NCBI RefSeq assembly: GCF_947493735.1
Contig: NZ_CANLSL010000009.1
Location: forward strand, 24,102-88,101
Reading direction: 5' to 3'
Length of the DNA stretch: 64,000 nucleotides
DNA from: an uncultured Acinetobacter sp.
Lineage (GTDB): Bacteria > Pseudomonadota > Gammaproteobacteria > Pseudomonadales > Moraxellaceae
The position numbers and the translations under genes were made by a program. Shown here piece after piece: positions 25,674 to 37,000 of this stretch. The first letter of the stretch is position 1; each line of letters starts with the position of its first letter. A model generated the notes under the pieces. That model had not been told where the DNA came from. It did no database searches and saw only the letters and a list, made by a program, of their open reading frames with translations.

Positions 25674-27101
25674 TCACGCTTTGATTAGGCGTTTTCGATA
25701 CACTTGTGAATTACGTTGATAGTTGTACATCGCTTGACGTGCGCTAGGTAAGGCTTCTAGATCGACTTTTTCAAAGCCTTGTTCCATAAACCAATGCCCT
25801 GTATGCGTAGTCAGCAAATACAGATGTTGAATGCCTTGCGTTTTGGCACGTTGTTCAAGGAATTGTAGCACTTGTACGCCACGATTGGACTTGCGATAGT
25901 CTGGATGCACGGCGACACAAGCGATTTCCGCTGATGTTATTCCGCTTGCTGTTTTATTCTCACTTTCGTTGTCGAGCGGATACAGCGCAGCGCAGGCAAG
26001 GATCATACCGTCACGTTCAATCACGGCAAAATGTTCAATCTCATCTTCGATACGTTCACGTGAGCGATAGACCAAAATGCCTTGTTCTTCGAGTGGACGC
26101 AGTAAGTTTAATAATCCGCCGACATCGTTGATCGTTGCCTGACGGACAGCTTCATAACCCATCGCAGTGACCAATGTGCCTAGACCATCACGTGTAAATA
26201 GCTCACCGAGTAATGCACCATTTTGATGATAAGACAATAAATGACAACGAATCACTCCTGCACGACACGCTTGTACCGCACCTGATAAATGCAAATATTG
26301 TTCACTATTTGCCGAGTCAATATGACTTAAATAATGCTGTGCTTGCTGAGGGTTGAGCTCACGGACTAAGCGTTGATCGCTATCGAGGAAGCCACGTTGC
26401 TCACCGAGGAAAATCAATTTATCCGCTTTTAAATTTATCGCTGCACGTGTCGCCACTTCTTCAGCACGTAGATTAAACACTTCAGCTGTGGTTGAGTAGC
26501 CTGTTGGACCTAGCAAAACGATTTGACCATGTTGTAGATTGTGATTGATCGCATCGCTATCAATTGCACGTACTTCACCTGTCAGTTGAAAATCGATACC
26601 TTCATGAATGCCAAAAGGTTTTGCGGTAACGAAATTACCCGAAACCACATCAATGCGTGCGCCGTACATTGGTGAATTTGCCAAGCCCATAGATAGCAAG
26701 GCTTCGATCTGCAAACGAATCGAGCCCACCGCATTGAGTACCGCAGGCAAAGACTCACGTGTGGTAATGCGACGATGTTTTAAAAATGGTGTTTCAAGCT
26801 TCAACTGTGCGAGATTATGATTAATCTGCGGACGGGCACCATGCACCAGTACTAGACGAATCCCAAGCGCATGGAGTAGGGCAATATCGTGAATAATATG
26901 TTGAAAATTATCAGACTGGAGTGCTTCACCGCCAAACATCAGGACAAATGTTTTGTTTCGATGCGTGTTAATGTACGGTGCTGCGTGACGAAACCAATGC
27001 ACATAGCTAGGTGTGGAAGAATCAGGCACAAACGATTGCTCAATAGAAGTATTGATTGACGAAAGATTAGAAAGCGTATTGGCTTGAGCTTGCTTTGTCA
27101 C
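25674..27101 (-). CDS. argA: Amino-acid N-acetyltransferase (N-acetylglutamate synthase)
   Basis: A 475-residue enzyme that acetylates glutamate in the first step of arginine synthesis. Residues 20-310 form an amino-acid-kinase-like domain (FVLMFGGEALQSDNFQHIIHDIALLHALGIRLVLVHGARPQIN) that binds arginine as inhibitor. Residues 320-475 form the GNAT domain, with AEIACVAVHPDYRKSNRGVQVLQFLEQRA as acetyl-CoA loop and LLTTHTGHWFMEQGFEKV near the end. The start is GTG 27101. It is divergent from the SDR gene at 27219, with 117 bp between. Confidence 0.94.
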   Translation of the reverse strand: MTKQAQANTLSNLSSINTSIEQSFVPDSSTPSYVHWFRHAAPYINTHRNKTFVLMFGGEALQSDNFQHIIHDIALLHALGIRLVLVHGARPQINHNLAQLKLETPFLKHRRITTRESLPAVLNAVGSIRLQIEALLSMGLANSPMYGARIDVVSGNFVTAKPFGIHEGIDFQLTGEVRAIDSDAINHNLQHGQIVLLGPTGYSTTAEVFNLRAEEVATRAAINLKADKLIFLGEQRGFLDSDQRLVRELNPQQAQHYLSHIDSANSEQYLHLSGAVQACRAGVIRCHLLSYHQNGALLGELFTRDGLGTLVTAMGYEAVRQATINDVGGLLNLLRPLEEQGILVYRSRERIEDEIEHFAVIERDGMILACAALYPLDNESENKTASGITSAEIACVAVHPDYRKSNRGVQVLQFLEQRAKTQGIQHLYLLTTHTGHWFMEQGFEKVDLEALPSARQAMYNYQRNSQVYRKRLIKA

Positions 27102-27218
27102 GGTCTGACCTAATTTGCGATATTGTGGTATATGGTATTTAACTTTCCAAGCATATCAAAAAGCGATTAGGATAAGAAATAAATCATCATATGGTTATTT
27201 GCAAGGGTGTGATTTGCG

Positions 27219-28076
27219 GTGAATATTTTAATTTTAGGCTGTGGACAGATTGGTCAAGCATTAGCTGAGCATCTTGCTCAAGAAACTTACAATAAAGATC
27301 AGCATCAAGATCAAGCTCAGCATCACATTACCTGTGTCAGCCGAACAGCAAAAATATTTGCTCACAGCAATATTCAACATCTTGCGCAAGACATTCAAAG
27401 TTTAAATTTTCAAGATTTAGGTCTATCCAATCAACCAAGCTTTGATTGGGTCTATGTGATTGTTTCGCCGAGTGAGCGTAGTGTGGATGCCTATCAACGA
27501 ATTTTTGTTGATACTGCTCGCCCAGTATTTCAGGCATTGCAACATCATCCTGTTGAAAAAGTCATTTTTATCTCATCGACACGAGTCTATGGTGAAGATC
27601 AAGGACGATGGATCAATGATGAAAGTATTCCGAATACAGATGATTCCATTGGTCAGACCTTGATTGCTTCAGAGCAACTGTGGTCAGCCTATTGGAAAGA
27701 AAAATTCACCATCATCCGTCCAAGTGGCTTATATCGGGAACAGAGTCCTTTTTTGAAAAAGAAAGCTTTAGAAACACATCAGCTTAACGAAAATCATTGG
27801 ACGAATCGGATTCATCGCGCGGATTTGGTTGGATTTTTACACTATTTAATTACTTTAGAAAAAGTTGAATCAAGCTATATCCTGACCGATCAACGCCCAA
27901 CTTTACAGCACGAATTATTGAATATAATCCGTGCAGAAAATCAGCTTGAACCGTTAAGGATTCATAGTAATGTAAAGACAACAGGCAAACGACTACGTGC
28001 AGATCGTTTTACGCAGTCAGGTTATATATTGAAATATCCTTCGCATCCTTTATTGACTAAGATAATCCCCACCTAG
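27219..28076 (+). CDS. NAD(P)-binding SDR/epimerase family protein (YeeZ-like)
   Basis: A 285-residue protein with an N-terminal Rossmann motif (ILILGCGQIGQALAEHLAQ) and a CVSRT nucleotide-specificity strand. VIFISSTRVYGEDQGRWINDES near 107 holds the SST/Tyr active-site region of NAD-dependent epimerases, close to E. coli YeeZ. IIRPSGLYR is also typical. The substrate is unknown. The start is GTG 27219 with a weak purine-rich site upstream. It is divergent from argA. Confidence 0.82.
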   Translation: MNILILGCGQIGQALAEHLAQETYNKDQHQDQAQHHITCVSRTAKIFAHSNIQHLAQDIQSLNFQDLGLSNQPSFDWVYVIVSPSERSVDAYQRIFVDTARPVFQALQHHPVEKVIFISSTRVYGEDQGRWINDESIPNTDDSIGQTLIASEQLWSAYWKEKFTIIRPSGLYREQSPFLKKKALETHQLNENHWTNRIHRADLVGFLHYLITLEKVESSYILTDQRPTLQHELLNIIRAENQLEPLRIHSNVKTTGKRLRADRFTQSGYILKYPSHPLLTKIIPT

Positions 28077-28107
28077 CCTTAATGCCAGTCAGTTAAGCAT
28101 TTTTAAT

Positions 28108-28138
28108 CCTCCCCAGCCCTCCTTTTTCAAAGGAGGGA
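28108..28138 (-). repeat. REP-like palindrome, copy 1
   Basis: CCCTCCTTT (28117-28125) and AAAGGAGGG (28129-28137) form a 9-bp stem. Read on the minus strand it is followed by CTGGGGAGG, which matches the GGAGGCTGGG-type tail after the hairpin at 63487-63505. A similar C-rich/G-rich hairpin is at 58555-58571. Another G-run lies at 28214-28219. Confidence 0.6.
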
Positions 28139-28273
28139 GTATTTCGACATTCAATACAGTGTTGAATTCAATGGTATGCCCCTCTTTTCAAAGATGAGAA
28201 ACATTGTTTCGCAAGGGGGGAGATTTATCAATCAGTAATAATGAAATTACGCTTAACTGATCAGCATTATATC

Positions 28274-28903
28274 TTAAACCTGCTTTTTCATTCGCTCACG
28301 GATAAAGGTGATGATCGCTGGTAAAATACTCAGGAAAATAATACCGAAGATGACAAAGGTGAAATTGTCTTTGACCGCAGGAATATTACCAAACAAATAA
28401 CCCAAAGTAATAAACGATGCCACCCAGCAAATCGCACCGATCACGTTATAACTTAAAAAATATTTATAATTCATCGAGCTTACCCCTGCAACAAAAGGTG
28501 CAAAAGTCCGTGCAAAGGGAATAAAACGTGCGAAAATAATCGTTTTACCGCCATGCTTTTCAAAGAAAGCTTGGGTTTTAAACAAGTATTCTTTGTTGAT
28601 CCAACGTGATTCGATGTTGAAGACACGAGGTCCAATATATTTACCAATATGATAATTCAGCGTATCGCCAAGTACCGCAGCGATAAACAGTAAAATAATG
28701 AGAACCACAGGATCCATTGCACCTGTAGCAGCAAGCGCACCCGCAGCAAACAGCAAGCTATCGCCCGGTAAAAATGGCATGACGACTAAGCCAGTTTCGA
28801 CAAAGATGATCAGAAATAAGATGCCGTAAATCCATACGCCATAATTGGTGACAAATTCGACCAAGTGCTGATCAACATGCAAAATAAAATCGAGCAAATA
28901 CAT
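28274..28903 (-). CDS. DedA-family membrane protein
   Basis: A 209-residue protein with about five hydrophobic segments. DedA markers are visible: FVETGLVVMPFLPGDSLLFAAGALA near 34 and FEKHGGKTIIFARFIPFARTFAPFVAGVSSM near 113, the latter with the conserved Gly-Gly, Arg and Pro of the family. DedA proteins move phospholipids or polyprenyl lipid carriers across the membrane and affect proton balance. It is separated from ppc by about 200 bp that includes a dispersed repeat. Confidence 0.92.
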   Translation of the reverse strand: MYLLDFILHVDQHLVEFVTNYGVWIYGILFLIIFVETGLVVMPFLPGDSLLFAAGALAATGAMDPVVLIILLFIAAVLGDTLNYHIGKYIGPRVFNIESRWINKEYLFKTQAFFEKHGGKTIIFARFIPFARTFAPFVAGVSSMNYKYFLSYNVIGAICWVASFITLGYLFGNIPAVKDNFTFVIFGIIFLSILPAIITFIRERMKKQV

Positions 28904-28986
28904 TGCGGTTCATTCAAATAAAAATTTGCCTAATGCTAGCAGGTGTGGCGTCTGCGTGCATTAGGCAATCTGTGATTTTTTTATGA

Positions 28987-29100
28987 ATCGTCAAATAACT
29001 TAAAATCTGCTACATCGTTAACCTCGTTCGCAGTACCACTCGGACACCTTCACTCGGTTGCCTTGTATCAGAAGTCAATGACTTCGACGATATTTCTGAA
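28987..29100. repeat. Dispersed intergenic repeat, copy A (about 114 bp)
   Basis: This stretch aligns with 48250-48360. Both begin ATCGTCA and end TATTTCTGAA, and share CTAC..CGTTAAC, AGTAC and GTTGCCTTGTA at matching offsets. It ends directly before the ppc stop codon (29102). It does not encode a protein. Confidence 0.7.
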
Positions 29101-29101
29101 T

Positions 29102-31795
29102 TTATCCTGTATTTCGCAATCCTGCCGCAATCCCTGCAATCGTTACCATCAGCGCATGATCGACTGGCGTCTGTTCTAGCCCTTGCTCAAGATATTGCCG
29201 ACGACGGCTCATCAGCTCTGCTTGCAAGAGATGCAATGGCAATAAATAGGTTTTGCGCACACGCATGGATTGATCAAAATTGTCTTTATCACCTTTCAGT
29301 GCAGATTCAGATTTGAGCTGTAGTAAAGTTTCTAAGGCTTTATCAAGTCGATCACGTAGACTTTGCCCTAGCTCTATCAAAACAGGATCATCGGTCAGAT
29401 GAGCCTCATAATATTGTGCAATACGTGGATCAGCCTTTGCCAAGACCATTTCCAACATATCTATTAAGGTATTGAAATATGGCCACTTTTCTAACATGGT
29501 GAGTAAGGTGTCTTTCTGCTGTGCATCGAGGGCATGTTCAATCGCAGCACCTGTGCCAAGCCATGCAGGGAGCATCAAGCGAATTTGTGTCCATGCAAAC
29601 ACCCACGGAATCGCACGTAAAGACTCAATGCCACCACCGACTTTACGCTTCGCAGGACGTGAGCCAAGTGGCAACATTTGTAGCTCTAATTCAGGTGTCA
29701 CAGTACGTAAATAACGGACAAAATCAGGATGTTCACGCACCGTTTTGCGATACAGTTGTACCGACTCTGCGGTCATCGTGTGCATTAAATCTCGCCAAGC
29801 AGGCTCAGGCTTTGGCGGTGGCAGTAAGGTCGCTTTGAGTGTAGCAGCACAATAAATTTCTAAATTCTGAATGGCGATTGGCTCTAAACCAAATTTAAAA
29901 CGGATCATCTCGCCCTGTTCGGTGACACGAATTGCGCCTTTGATCGAACCTGGTGGCTGTGCATAGAGGGCTTGATGAGTTGGCGCACCACCACGACTGA
30001 TTGAACCACCACGACCGTGAAATAAGGTCAATTGAATGCCGTGCTTTTGCGCAACGTCTGTGAGCTGTTCCTGTGCACGGTATTGCGCCCAATTTGCCGA
30101 CATAAAACCTGCATCTTTGGCAGAATCAGAATAGCCGATCATCACCTCATGTTTGCCTTGAATGCGTTGTTTGTACCACGGAATATTCAACAACTGGTCA
30201 ATGGTCGATGCTGCACGATCAAGGTCATCTAAAGTTTCAAACAGTGGCACGACACGTAGCGGTTTCGTCACGCCAGCTTCTTTTTGCAGTAGCATCACAG
30301 CCAGTACATCACTTGGATATTCCGCCATCGAAATAATATATGCGCCAAGTGACTCATGTGGTTGTTGTGCCAACATCTTCACAGTAGCCAAGACTTCCTG
30401 CACTTCATCATTGGCGAGGGCATCATCTTTGCTAATTTCGAGCCGATGGGGAAGTAACGGACGTTTATTGGCAAGTTCCTGAATCAACCAAGTTTGTTTG
30501 GCTTGTTCGCTCCATGTAGAAAATTCACCTAAACCAAGAAAAGCTGTAATCGCACTCACCGCTTGACGATGACGAGTCGATTCCTGACGAATATCGAGTT
30601 TGAGCAATTCAATACCAAAACAATTGGCACGACGAATCACATCGAGGAGCAAGCCATCAGCAATATTTTGCATTTTACTGTTTACAAGCGATTGATAGCA
30701 GTCATGCAAAGGCTCAAGCAACTCAAGGGTAGACTGCAAAACGCCTGTATCATCTAAGTTATTTTGTCCATGTAGCCGTGCGTCTAACCATTTCAAAGTG
30801 AGTTGCAAGCGATCTCGTAGATCACGTAAACGCTCACGATACGGCTCAACATGGTGATTTACTTTCTCTGCGAATTCCTCCGTGCATTGTTGCATGGACA
30901 GTTCCCAACGCAGATTTTCAATATCTTTTAAAAATAAATCCGCTGCTTTCCAACGTGAAAGTAATAGCACCTCTTCGGTCACTTTGTGCGTGACATTTGG
31001 ATTGCCATCACGATCACCACCCATCCATGAAGCAAAGCGAATCGGCGCACTATCCAGTGGCAAACGCTCTCCGCAGTGCTTCAATACCAACTGATCAAGT
31101 TCACGGATGAATTTCGGTACAGCCGTCCAAAGGGTTTGTTCGATAGTGGTAAAGCCCCATTTCGCCTCATCGACAGGTGTAGGACGTTTCTGACGAATTT
31201 CATCGGTCAGCCATGCGGCGGTGATTTCTTGTTGTAACTCGGATTCGAGCTGTGATTGCTCAATCGGCGTGAGTTTGCGTTGATCGAGTTCTGCAAGGCA
31301 ACGGCTCATGTCATCATATTTCTGAATCAGCGTGCGTCGGCTCACTTCAGTTGGATGCGCCGTCAACACCAGCTCAATATGCAAATTACAGATGCTGTCA
31401 AACAATGTTTGCGAATCAATATTTTCAGATTGAGTGAGTTTAAAAAGTTGTTGTAAGACATTGCTCTGATTGAGCGTATCGCCATCTAAATCGAATTGAT
31501 TACGACGACGCTGACGCACACCATGATACTGCTCAGCAATATTGGCAAAGTTCAGAAAATGGGTAAAAGCACGGCTCAGCGGAAGCGCATCTTCATCACT
31601 TAAATGTTGTAAAAAATCTTCTAGCTGTTGTTCAGCTTGCGCATCACCATCCCGTGCGCCTTTGGCATATTTGCGAATGTGTTCGACTTGATCGTAGAGT
31701 GTCTGTCCGACGTGTTGCTTTAATGTGTCACCTAAATAATTTCCCAGTAAACGCACATCATCTCGTAGTTCAACATCGATTTCGGATTGACTCAT
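29102..31795 (-). CDS. ppc: Phosphoenolpyruvate carboxylase
   Basis: An 897-residue cytoplasmic enzyme that forms oxaloacetate from PEP and bicarbonate to refill the TCA cycle. Catalytic His is in VLTAHPTEVSRRT near residue 146. The substrate-binding FHGRGGSISRGGAPTHQAL is near 596, and WMGGDRDGNPNVT near 258 is conserved. The protein ends IAGIAAGLRNTG, the invariant C-terminus that reaches the active site. The length is close to E. coli Ppc (883). The 273 bp upstream of it to the TetR gene hold no clear gene. Confidence 0.97.
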   Translation of the reverse strand: MSQSEIDVELRDDVRLLGNYLGDTLKQHVGQTLYDQVEHIRKYAKGARDGDAQAEQQLEDFLQHLSDEDALPLSRAFTHFLNFANIAEQYHGVRQRRRNQFDLDGDTLNQSNVLQQLFKLTQSENIDSQTLFDSICNLHIELVLTAHPTEVSRRTLIQKYDDMSRCLAELDQRKLTPIEQSQLESELQQEITAAWLTDEIRQKRPTPVDEAKWGFTTIEQTLWTAVPKFIRELDQLVLKHCGERLPLDSAPIRFASWMGGDRDGNPNVTHKVTEEVLLLSRWKAADLFLKDIENLRWELSMQQCTEEFAEKVNHHVEPYRERLRDLRDRLQLTLKWLDARLHGQNNLDDTGVLQSTLELLEPLHDCYQSLVNSKMQNIADGLLLDVIRRANCFGIELLKLDIRQESTRHRQAVSAITAFLGLGEFSTWSEQAKQTWLIQELANKRPLLPHRLEISKDDALANDEVQEVLATVKMLAQQPHESLGAYIISMAEYPSDVLAVMLLQKEAGVTKPLRVVPLFETLDDLDRAASTIDQLLNIPWYKQRIQGKHEVMIGYSDSAKDAGFMSANWAQYRAQEQLTDVAQKHGIQLTLFHGRGGSISRGGAPTHQALYAQPPGSIKGAIRVTEQGEMIRFKFGLEPIAIQNLEIYCAATLKATLLPPPKPEPAWRDLMHTMTAESVQLYRKTVREHPDFVRYLRTVTPELELQMLPLGSRPAKRKVGGGIESLRAIPWVFAWTQIRLMLPAWLGTGAAIEHALDAQQKDTLLTMLEKWPYFNTLIDMLEMVLAKADPRIAQYYEAHLTDDPVLIELGQSLRDRLDKALETLLQLKSESALKGDKDNFDQSMRVRKTYLLPLHLLQAELMSRRRQYLEQGLEQTPVDHALMVTIAGIAAGLRNTG

Positions 31796-32068
31796 GATCT
31801 CGTTAGCTCCTCAAAATTTGGGTAAAATCTCAATAAACGCTTTGCTTCAATATGCTTACTAGTCTACTTTGTTTAATTTACTTGGCTTAGTCTACTCGCT
31901 TTGGTGATCTTGCCACAAATCTGTCCTGCTAAAGTCTGATATAGATTGTATGAAAAGTGTATGACATGGCATTAAAGCGAAGCTTCCGCTCATGATTAAG
32001 AGCAAAGCAAAAAGCGTGCAATGTTCGGTGGGAGGTTAAGAGCTGAAATTTAGCGCAAAGGATAAATT

Positions 32069-32671
32069 TTAAAAAAAAATCGTTAATTGCTTTTTAATTT
32101 TTGCTTTGATTTGCGCAAGATCAGGTATGGGATCAATGCCCCAAATAACCCGATCATGATGCACATCGGTCATTAGACTGCAAAACAAATCAATGGCAGC
32201 TGATTCATCATCCATTTCGATCAATTGATGTTGTTGAAATTGTTGAAATAACGAGAGTAAGTTCGTACGAGTTTGTTGTGGGCCTGCATTATAAAATAAG
32301 CTCACCAATTCAGGTGCTTGGCTCGCTAGACTGGTCATCAGTTGATGCAGTTTGATCGCCTCTTCACTATAAACCATCTTTAAAAAAGCCACTGCCAAAT
32401 CCGTTAAATGCGCTTCGACAGATTTGTTTGGATCAAGCTGATAATAATGTTTTGGCAATCGCTGATCGCAAACCATTGCGATTGCCGCACCAAATAATTG
32501 CGCCTTATCTTGAAAATGATTATAGACCGTGAGCTTAGACACGCCTGCGACTTTGGCAATGCTATCCATGCTAGTGCCATCATAACCACAACTTAAGAAG
32601 CTTTGCTTTGCAGCTTCTAATATGGCTTGGCGTTTTTTCAAATCTTTAGGACGACCAACTTGGGATTGCAT
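32069..32671 (-). CDS. TetR-family repressor of the RND locus
   Basis: A 200-residue regulator. The N-terminal helix-turn-helix is RQAILEAAKQSFLSCGYDGTSMDSIAKVAGVSKLTVYNHFQDKAQLFGAAI. The C-terminal part is helical and unlike other families, as expected for ligand binding. It is divergent from the two RND genes, with 170 bp and a palindrome between, so it probably represses them and itself. The ligand is unknown. Confidence 0.88.
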   Translation of the reverse strand: MQSQVGRPKDLKKRQAILEAAKQSFLSCGYDGTSMDSIAKVAGVSKLTVYNHFQDKAQLFGAAIAMVCDQRLPKHYYQLDPNKSVEAHLTDLAVAFLKMVYSEEAIKLHQLMTSLASQAPELVSLFYNAGPQQTRTNLLSLFQQFQQHQLIEMDDESAAIDLFCSLMTDVHHDRVIWGIDPIPDLAQIKAKIKKQLTIFF

Positions 32672-32746
32672 AAGGCGATATTTCCAAGAACAGAGATTGA
32701 CTATACAGCCATTAAAAAATGTCTAGCTTACAATAGCAACAATTAT

Positions 32747-32762
32747 TATACTCATTAGTATA
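32747..32762. promoter_or_regulatory. Candidate TetR operator
   Basis: TATACT and AGTATA form a perfect dyad with spacer CATT between the divergent TetR and adaptor genes. TATACT could also serve as a -10 element on the plus strand, which would explain repression. Binding is inferred. Confidence 0.55.
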
Positions 32763-32841
32763 GAAATTGCGAAGCATGAAGATAACGCATCGCTCGTATG
32801 GAATCGCAAGCGTGTATTGACGCAGAAAAAAGAGTGAAAAC

Positions 32842-34035
32842 ATGAAAAATCGACCGCATCTTGGGGCTTGGAATACGATTAGTATTGCTGTTTTATTGAG
32901 TTTTTTCTTGGTTGGGTGCAATAAACAAGAGCAAGCACCTGAACAGCTTAAAATCGTCATGGTGACTCAGCCAAAAACCAGTAGCCAACAGCTACACAGT
33001 TATGCAGGCGAAGTCCAAGCACGTCAACAAACCAATCTTGCATTCCGTGTCGGGGGACAAATTGTTGAAAGATCGGTGGATATTGGCGATCGTGTGAGTG
33101 TCGGGCAAGTGCTCGCTCGCTTAGATGTCAAAGATGCCAATCTTGAGTTGAACGCTGCTCGGGCACAGTTAGAACAGGCACAATCTACATTGGCAAATGC
33201 ACAAGCTGAGCTCAAACGATTTGGACAATTACTGCCTGCAAATGCGGTGAGCCGTTCACAATATGATAGTGTTGAAAATCAATATAAATCGGCACAGTCG
33301 AGCTTAAAACAAGCGCAATCCAACTATGCAATGGCACAAAACCAAAGTCAGTACAATCAACTTCGTGCCAACAAAAATGGCGTAATTACCAGTCGTGAGA
33401 TCGAAGTCGGTCAAGTGGTCGCTGCGGGTCAGACGGCGTATCAGCTTGCATTAGATGGCGAGCGTGAAGTGGTGATCGGTGTTGCAGAAAATGCGGTGCG
33501 TGATTTGCGTGTCGGTCAATCGGCAACGGTGAGCCTATGGTCTGCACCTGATCAACGCTTTGATGGGTATGTACGTGAGATTTCTCCTGCTGCGGATCAA
33601 AGTCGTACTTTCCAAGTTAAAGTTGCACTACGAGATCGAAGCCAAGCGATACAGCTTGGACAAAGTGCACGTGTCTATTTCCAAACTGCAACAGATGCTC
33701 AGCTGAGTATTCCGTTATCGAGTGTTTCTGCGATTGATGAAAAGCCGTATGTGTGGGTGATCAACCCCAATCAAACTTTAAAGCGGACGTGGGTGCAACT
33801 GGGCGAATATAAGCATGATCGTGTCCCAGTCAAGGCGGGTCTACAGCCTGATCAATGGGTCGTGGTTGGTGGGGTGCATTTGCTCCGTGAGAAACAAAAA
33901 GTACGTCTAGTTGATGTCAATAACAGACCAGTTTCTCTTGAAGACAATACAATACAGCAAAGCAATAATCAGACACAAACCAGCCCAATTCAGAAAGCAT
34001 CAGTTTCGACTCAAAAAACCACATCGGAGGGTTAA
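32842..34035 (+). CDS. RND efflux periplasmic adaptor (membrane fusion protein)
   Basis: A 397-residue lipoprotein with lipobox LVGC (Cys near 28). Lipoyl halves flank a helical hairpin: NLAFRVGGQIVERSVDIGDRVSVGQVLARLD near 65, a helical hairpin at about 100-170, then ANKNGVITSREIEVGQVVAAGQ near 175. It links the pump to an outer-membrane channel. The C-terminal 35 residues are a Gln/Ser/Thr-rich tail of unknown role. It is 3 bp upstream of the pump gene. No outer-membrane channel gene follows. Confidence 0.93.
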   Translation: MKNRPHLGAWNTISIAVLLSFFLVGCNKQEQAPEQLKIVMVTQPKTSSQQLHSYAGEVQARQQTNLAFRVGGQIVERSVDIGDRVSVGQVLARLDVKDANLELNAARAQLEQAQSTLANAQAELKRFGQLLPANAVSRSQYDSVENQYKSAQSSLKQAQSNYAMAQNQSQYNQLRANKNGVITSREIEVGQVVAAGQTAYQLALDGEREVVIGVAENAVRDLRVGQSATVSLWSAPDQRFDGYVREISPAADQSRTFQVKVALRDRSQAIQLGQSARVYFQTATDAQLSIPLSSVSAIDEKPYVWVINPNQTLKRTWVQLGEYKHDRVPVKAGLQPDQWVVVGGVHLLREKQKVRLVDVNNRPVSLEDNTIQQSNNQTQTSPIQKASVSTQKTTSEG

Positions 34036-34038
34036 ATC

Positions 34039-37000
34039 ATGTCATTTAATCTTTCAGAGTGGGCACTGAAAAATAAAGGCTTAGTGCTCTATTTTATGGT
34101 GCTTTTGGCTGTTTTAGGTTTTATTTCTTATTCCAATCTATCGCAAAGTGAAGACCCACCGTTTACCTTTAAGGTGATGGTGGTGCAGACCTATTGGCCG
34201 GGTGCAACGGCTGAAGAAGTGTCCCTACAGGTCACTGATCGTATTGAAAAAACCCTGATGGAAACAGGCAAATATGAACGTATCACGGCGTATTCTCGTC
34301 CTGGTGAGTCGATGGTGACTTTTGTTGCTAAGGATTCCATGCGTTCGGCGCAGATCCCTGACGTATGGTATGACGTGCGCAAAAAAGTCGGTGATATGAA
34401 ACATGAATTACCGCAAGGCGTACAAGGACCATTTTTTAATGATGAGTTCGGCGATACCTTTGGCAATATCTATGTGCTGACTGGTGCAGATTATAACTAT
34501 GCGGTGATGAAAGAATATGCCGATCGCTTGCAGCTACAGCTACAGCGTGTACCTGATGTCGGCAAAGTTGAATTGGTTGGCTTGCAAGATGAAAAAATTT
34601 GGGTAGAAATTTCCAATACCAAAGTGGTGAATTTGGGCATTCCGCCCAATGAGATTCAGCAGGCGCTTAATGCACAAAATAGTGTCAGTTCCACAGGATA
34701 TTTTGAAACGGGTTCGGATCGCATTCAGCTTCGGGTGAGCGGTGAAATCAATTCGGTGGATGAGCTACGTGAAATGCCTCTTTTGGTGGGTGATCGTACG
34801 ATTAAGCTTGGTGATGTGGCTGAGGTTTATCGCGGCTTTAGTGAGCCTGCGCAACCTCGAATGCGTTTCATGGGTGAGAACGGTATTGGTATTGCGGTTT
34901 CGATGCGTAAAGGTGGAGATATTCTTGCTCTCGGTGAAAATCTTGAAGCGGAATTTGCTCGCTTGCAAGATACTTTGCCAGTCGGTATGAGCCTGAGCAA
35001 AGTATCAGATCAACCTGTTGCGGTTAAGCGTAGTGTCAATGAGTTTATGAAAGTGCTTGCTGAAGCAGTGATTATCGTTTTGCTTGTGAGTTTCTTCTCT
35101 CTAGGCTTTCGTACTGGTTTGGTGGTGGCATTTTCCATTCCGCTGGTCTTGGCGATGACCTTTGCAGGTATGAATATGTTCGATGTGGGATTGCATAAAA
35201 TCTCTCTCGGTGCATTGATTCTCGCACTCGGGCTTCTCGTCGATGATGCCATTATCGCTGTGGAAATGATGGCGATCAAAATGGAACAGGGCTATAGTCG
35301 GCTCAAAGCAGCAGGCTATGCATGGACGAGTACCGCTTTCCCAATGTTGACAGGGACACTGATCACTGCAGCAGGATTTTTACCGATTGCGACTGCGCAA
35401 TCAGGAACTGGCGAATATACACGTTCGATCTTCCAAGTAGTGACTATTGCTTTGGTGGTGTCTTGGGTTGCAGCGGTCATATTTGTGCCTTATCTCGGTG
35501 CAAAACTATTGCCTGATTTTCAGAATATGCGTCAACAAGCGCCGTGGTATCAGCGTCTATGGGCAAAGCTTCGTAAACAACCTGCACCGCAGGCTGTTGA
35601 GCATAATGAGCATCACGACCCATACCAAACCAAGTTTTACCAACGCTTTCGTAAGATGGTCAATGCTTGCGTTGAGTATCGCAAAACAGTGATTGTGGCG
35701 ACTATCTTAGTGTTTATCGGCTCTTTGGCTTTATTTAAAACTGTGCCACAGCAGTTCTTCCCGCCATCTAACCGTACAGAGATTTTGATTGATCTCAAGC
35801 TTGAAGAAGGTGCATCACTCAAAGCAACAGAACAAGCTGTACAAAAAGTTGAGCAATTCCTAAAGACTCAAGACGGTATTGATAACTATGTGGCGTATGT
35901 CGGTACAGGCTCGCCACGTTTTTATCTACCACTTGATCAACAGCTGCCACAAGCCAGCTTTGCACAGTTTGTAGTCCTTGCATCGACATTGGAAGAGCGC
36001 AATGAAATTCGTCAAAATCTAGATCAGAAATTGCGTGAAATCCTACCGCAAGTACGTACACGTGTGTCTTTGCTTGAGAATGGCCCTCCTGTTGGCTATC
36101 CAGTGCAATATCGTGTGTCAGGTGAAGATGTCGGTGAGGTGCGGAAGTGGGCACAACAGCTTGCTTCAACATTGGGTGAACAAGCAGACGTCACCAATGT
36201 ACACCTTGATTGGGGCGAACCAAGTAAAATCATTTATCTCAATGTTGATCAAGATCGTGCACGTCAGATGGGTGTAAGTAGTCAGAACTTGGCAAACTTC
36301 CTGAGTAGCTCATTGACAGGCAGTGTGATTGATCAATATCGTGAAAAGCGTGAGTTGATCGAAATCCGTATGCGTGGTGAAGCTGATGAGCGGATTGATG
36401 TTGGTGCATTGGCGAGTCTTGCCGTGCCAACCAATAATGGTGGTAGTGTGCCATTGGCGCAGATTGCCAATATCGAATATCGCTTTGAAGATGGGTTAAT
36501 TTGGCATCGCAACCGCTTGCCAACCATTACCGTGCGTGCAGATATGCGTACCGAAAAGCAACCTGCAACATTCATTGCAGAAATGACTGAGCAAGTTGAT
36601 GAACTCCGTCAGCAAGTGCCAAATGGATACTTGATCGAAGTCGGTGGTACAGTCGAAGAGTCAGCACGTGGTCAAAAGTCTGTAAATGCAGGCATGCCAT
36701 TGTTCTTGGCAGTAGTATTTACCTTGTTAATGCTACAGCTGAAGAGTATTTCTCGCTCGATCATTGTGTTGCTCACCGCACCATTAGGCATAATCGGTGT
36801 CACAGTATTCTTATTGCTCTTTGGCAAGCCATTTGGTTTTGTGGCGATGCTCGGGACGATTGCGTTATCAGGTATGATCATGCGTAACTCATTGATTCTG
36901 ATTGATCAAATCGAACAAGATATTGCGACAGGTTCTGATCGGTGGACTGCGATTATCGAATCAGCAGTACGTCGTTTCCGACCGATCATCTTGACGGCGT

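Noticed and set aside
31796..32068. A gene between ppc and the TetR regulator
   Set aside because: No frame with a ribosome site or recognisable product was found; it is treated as upstream region of ppc.
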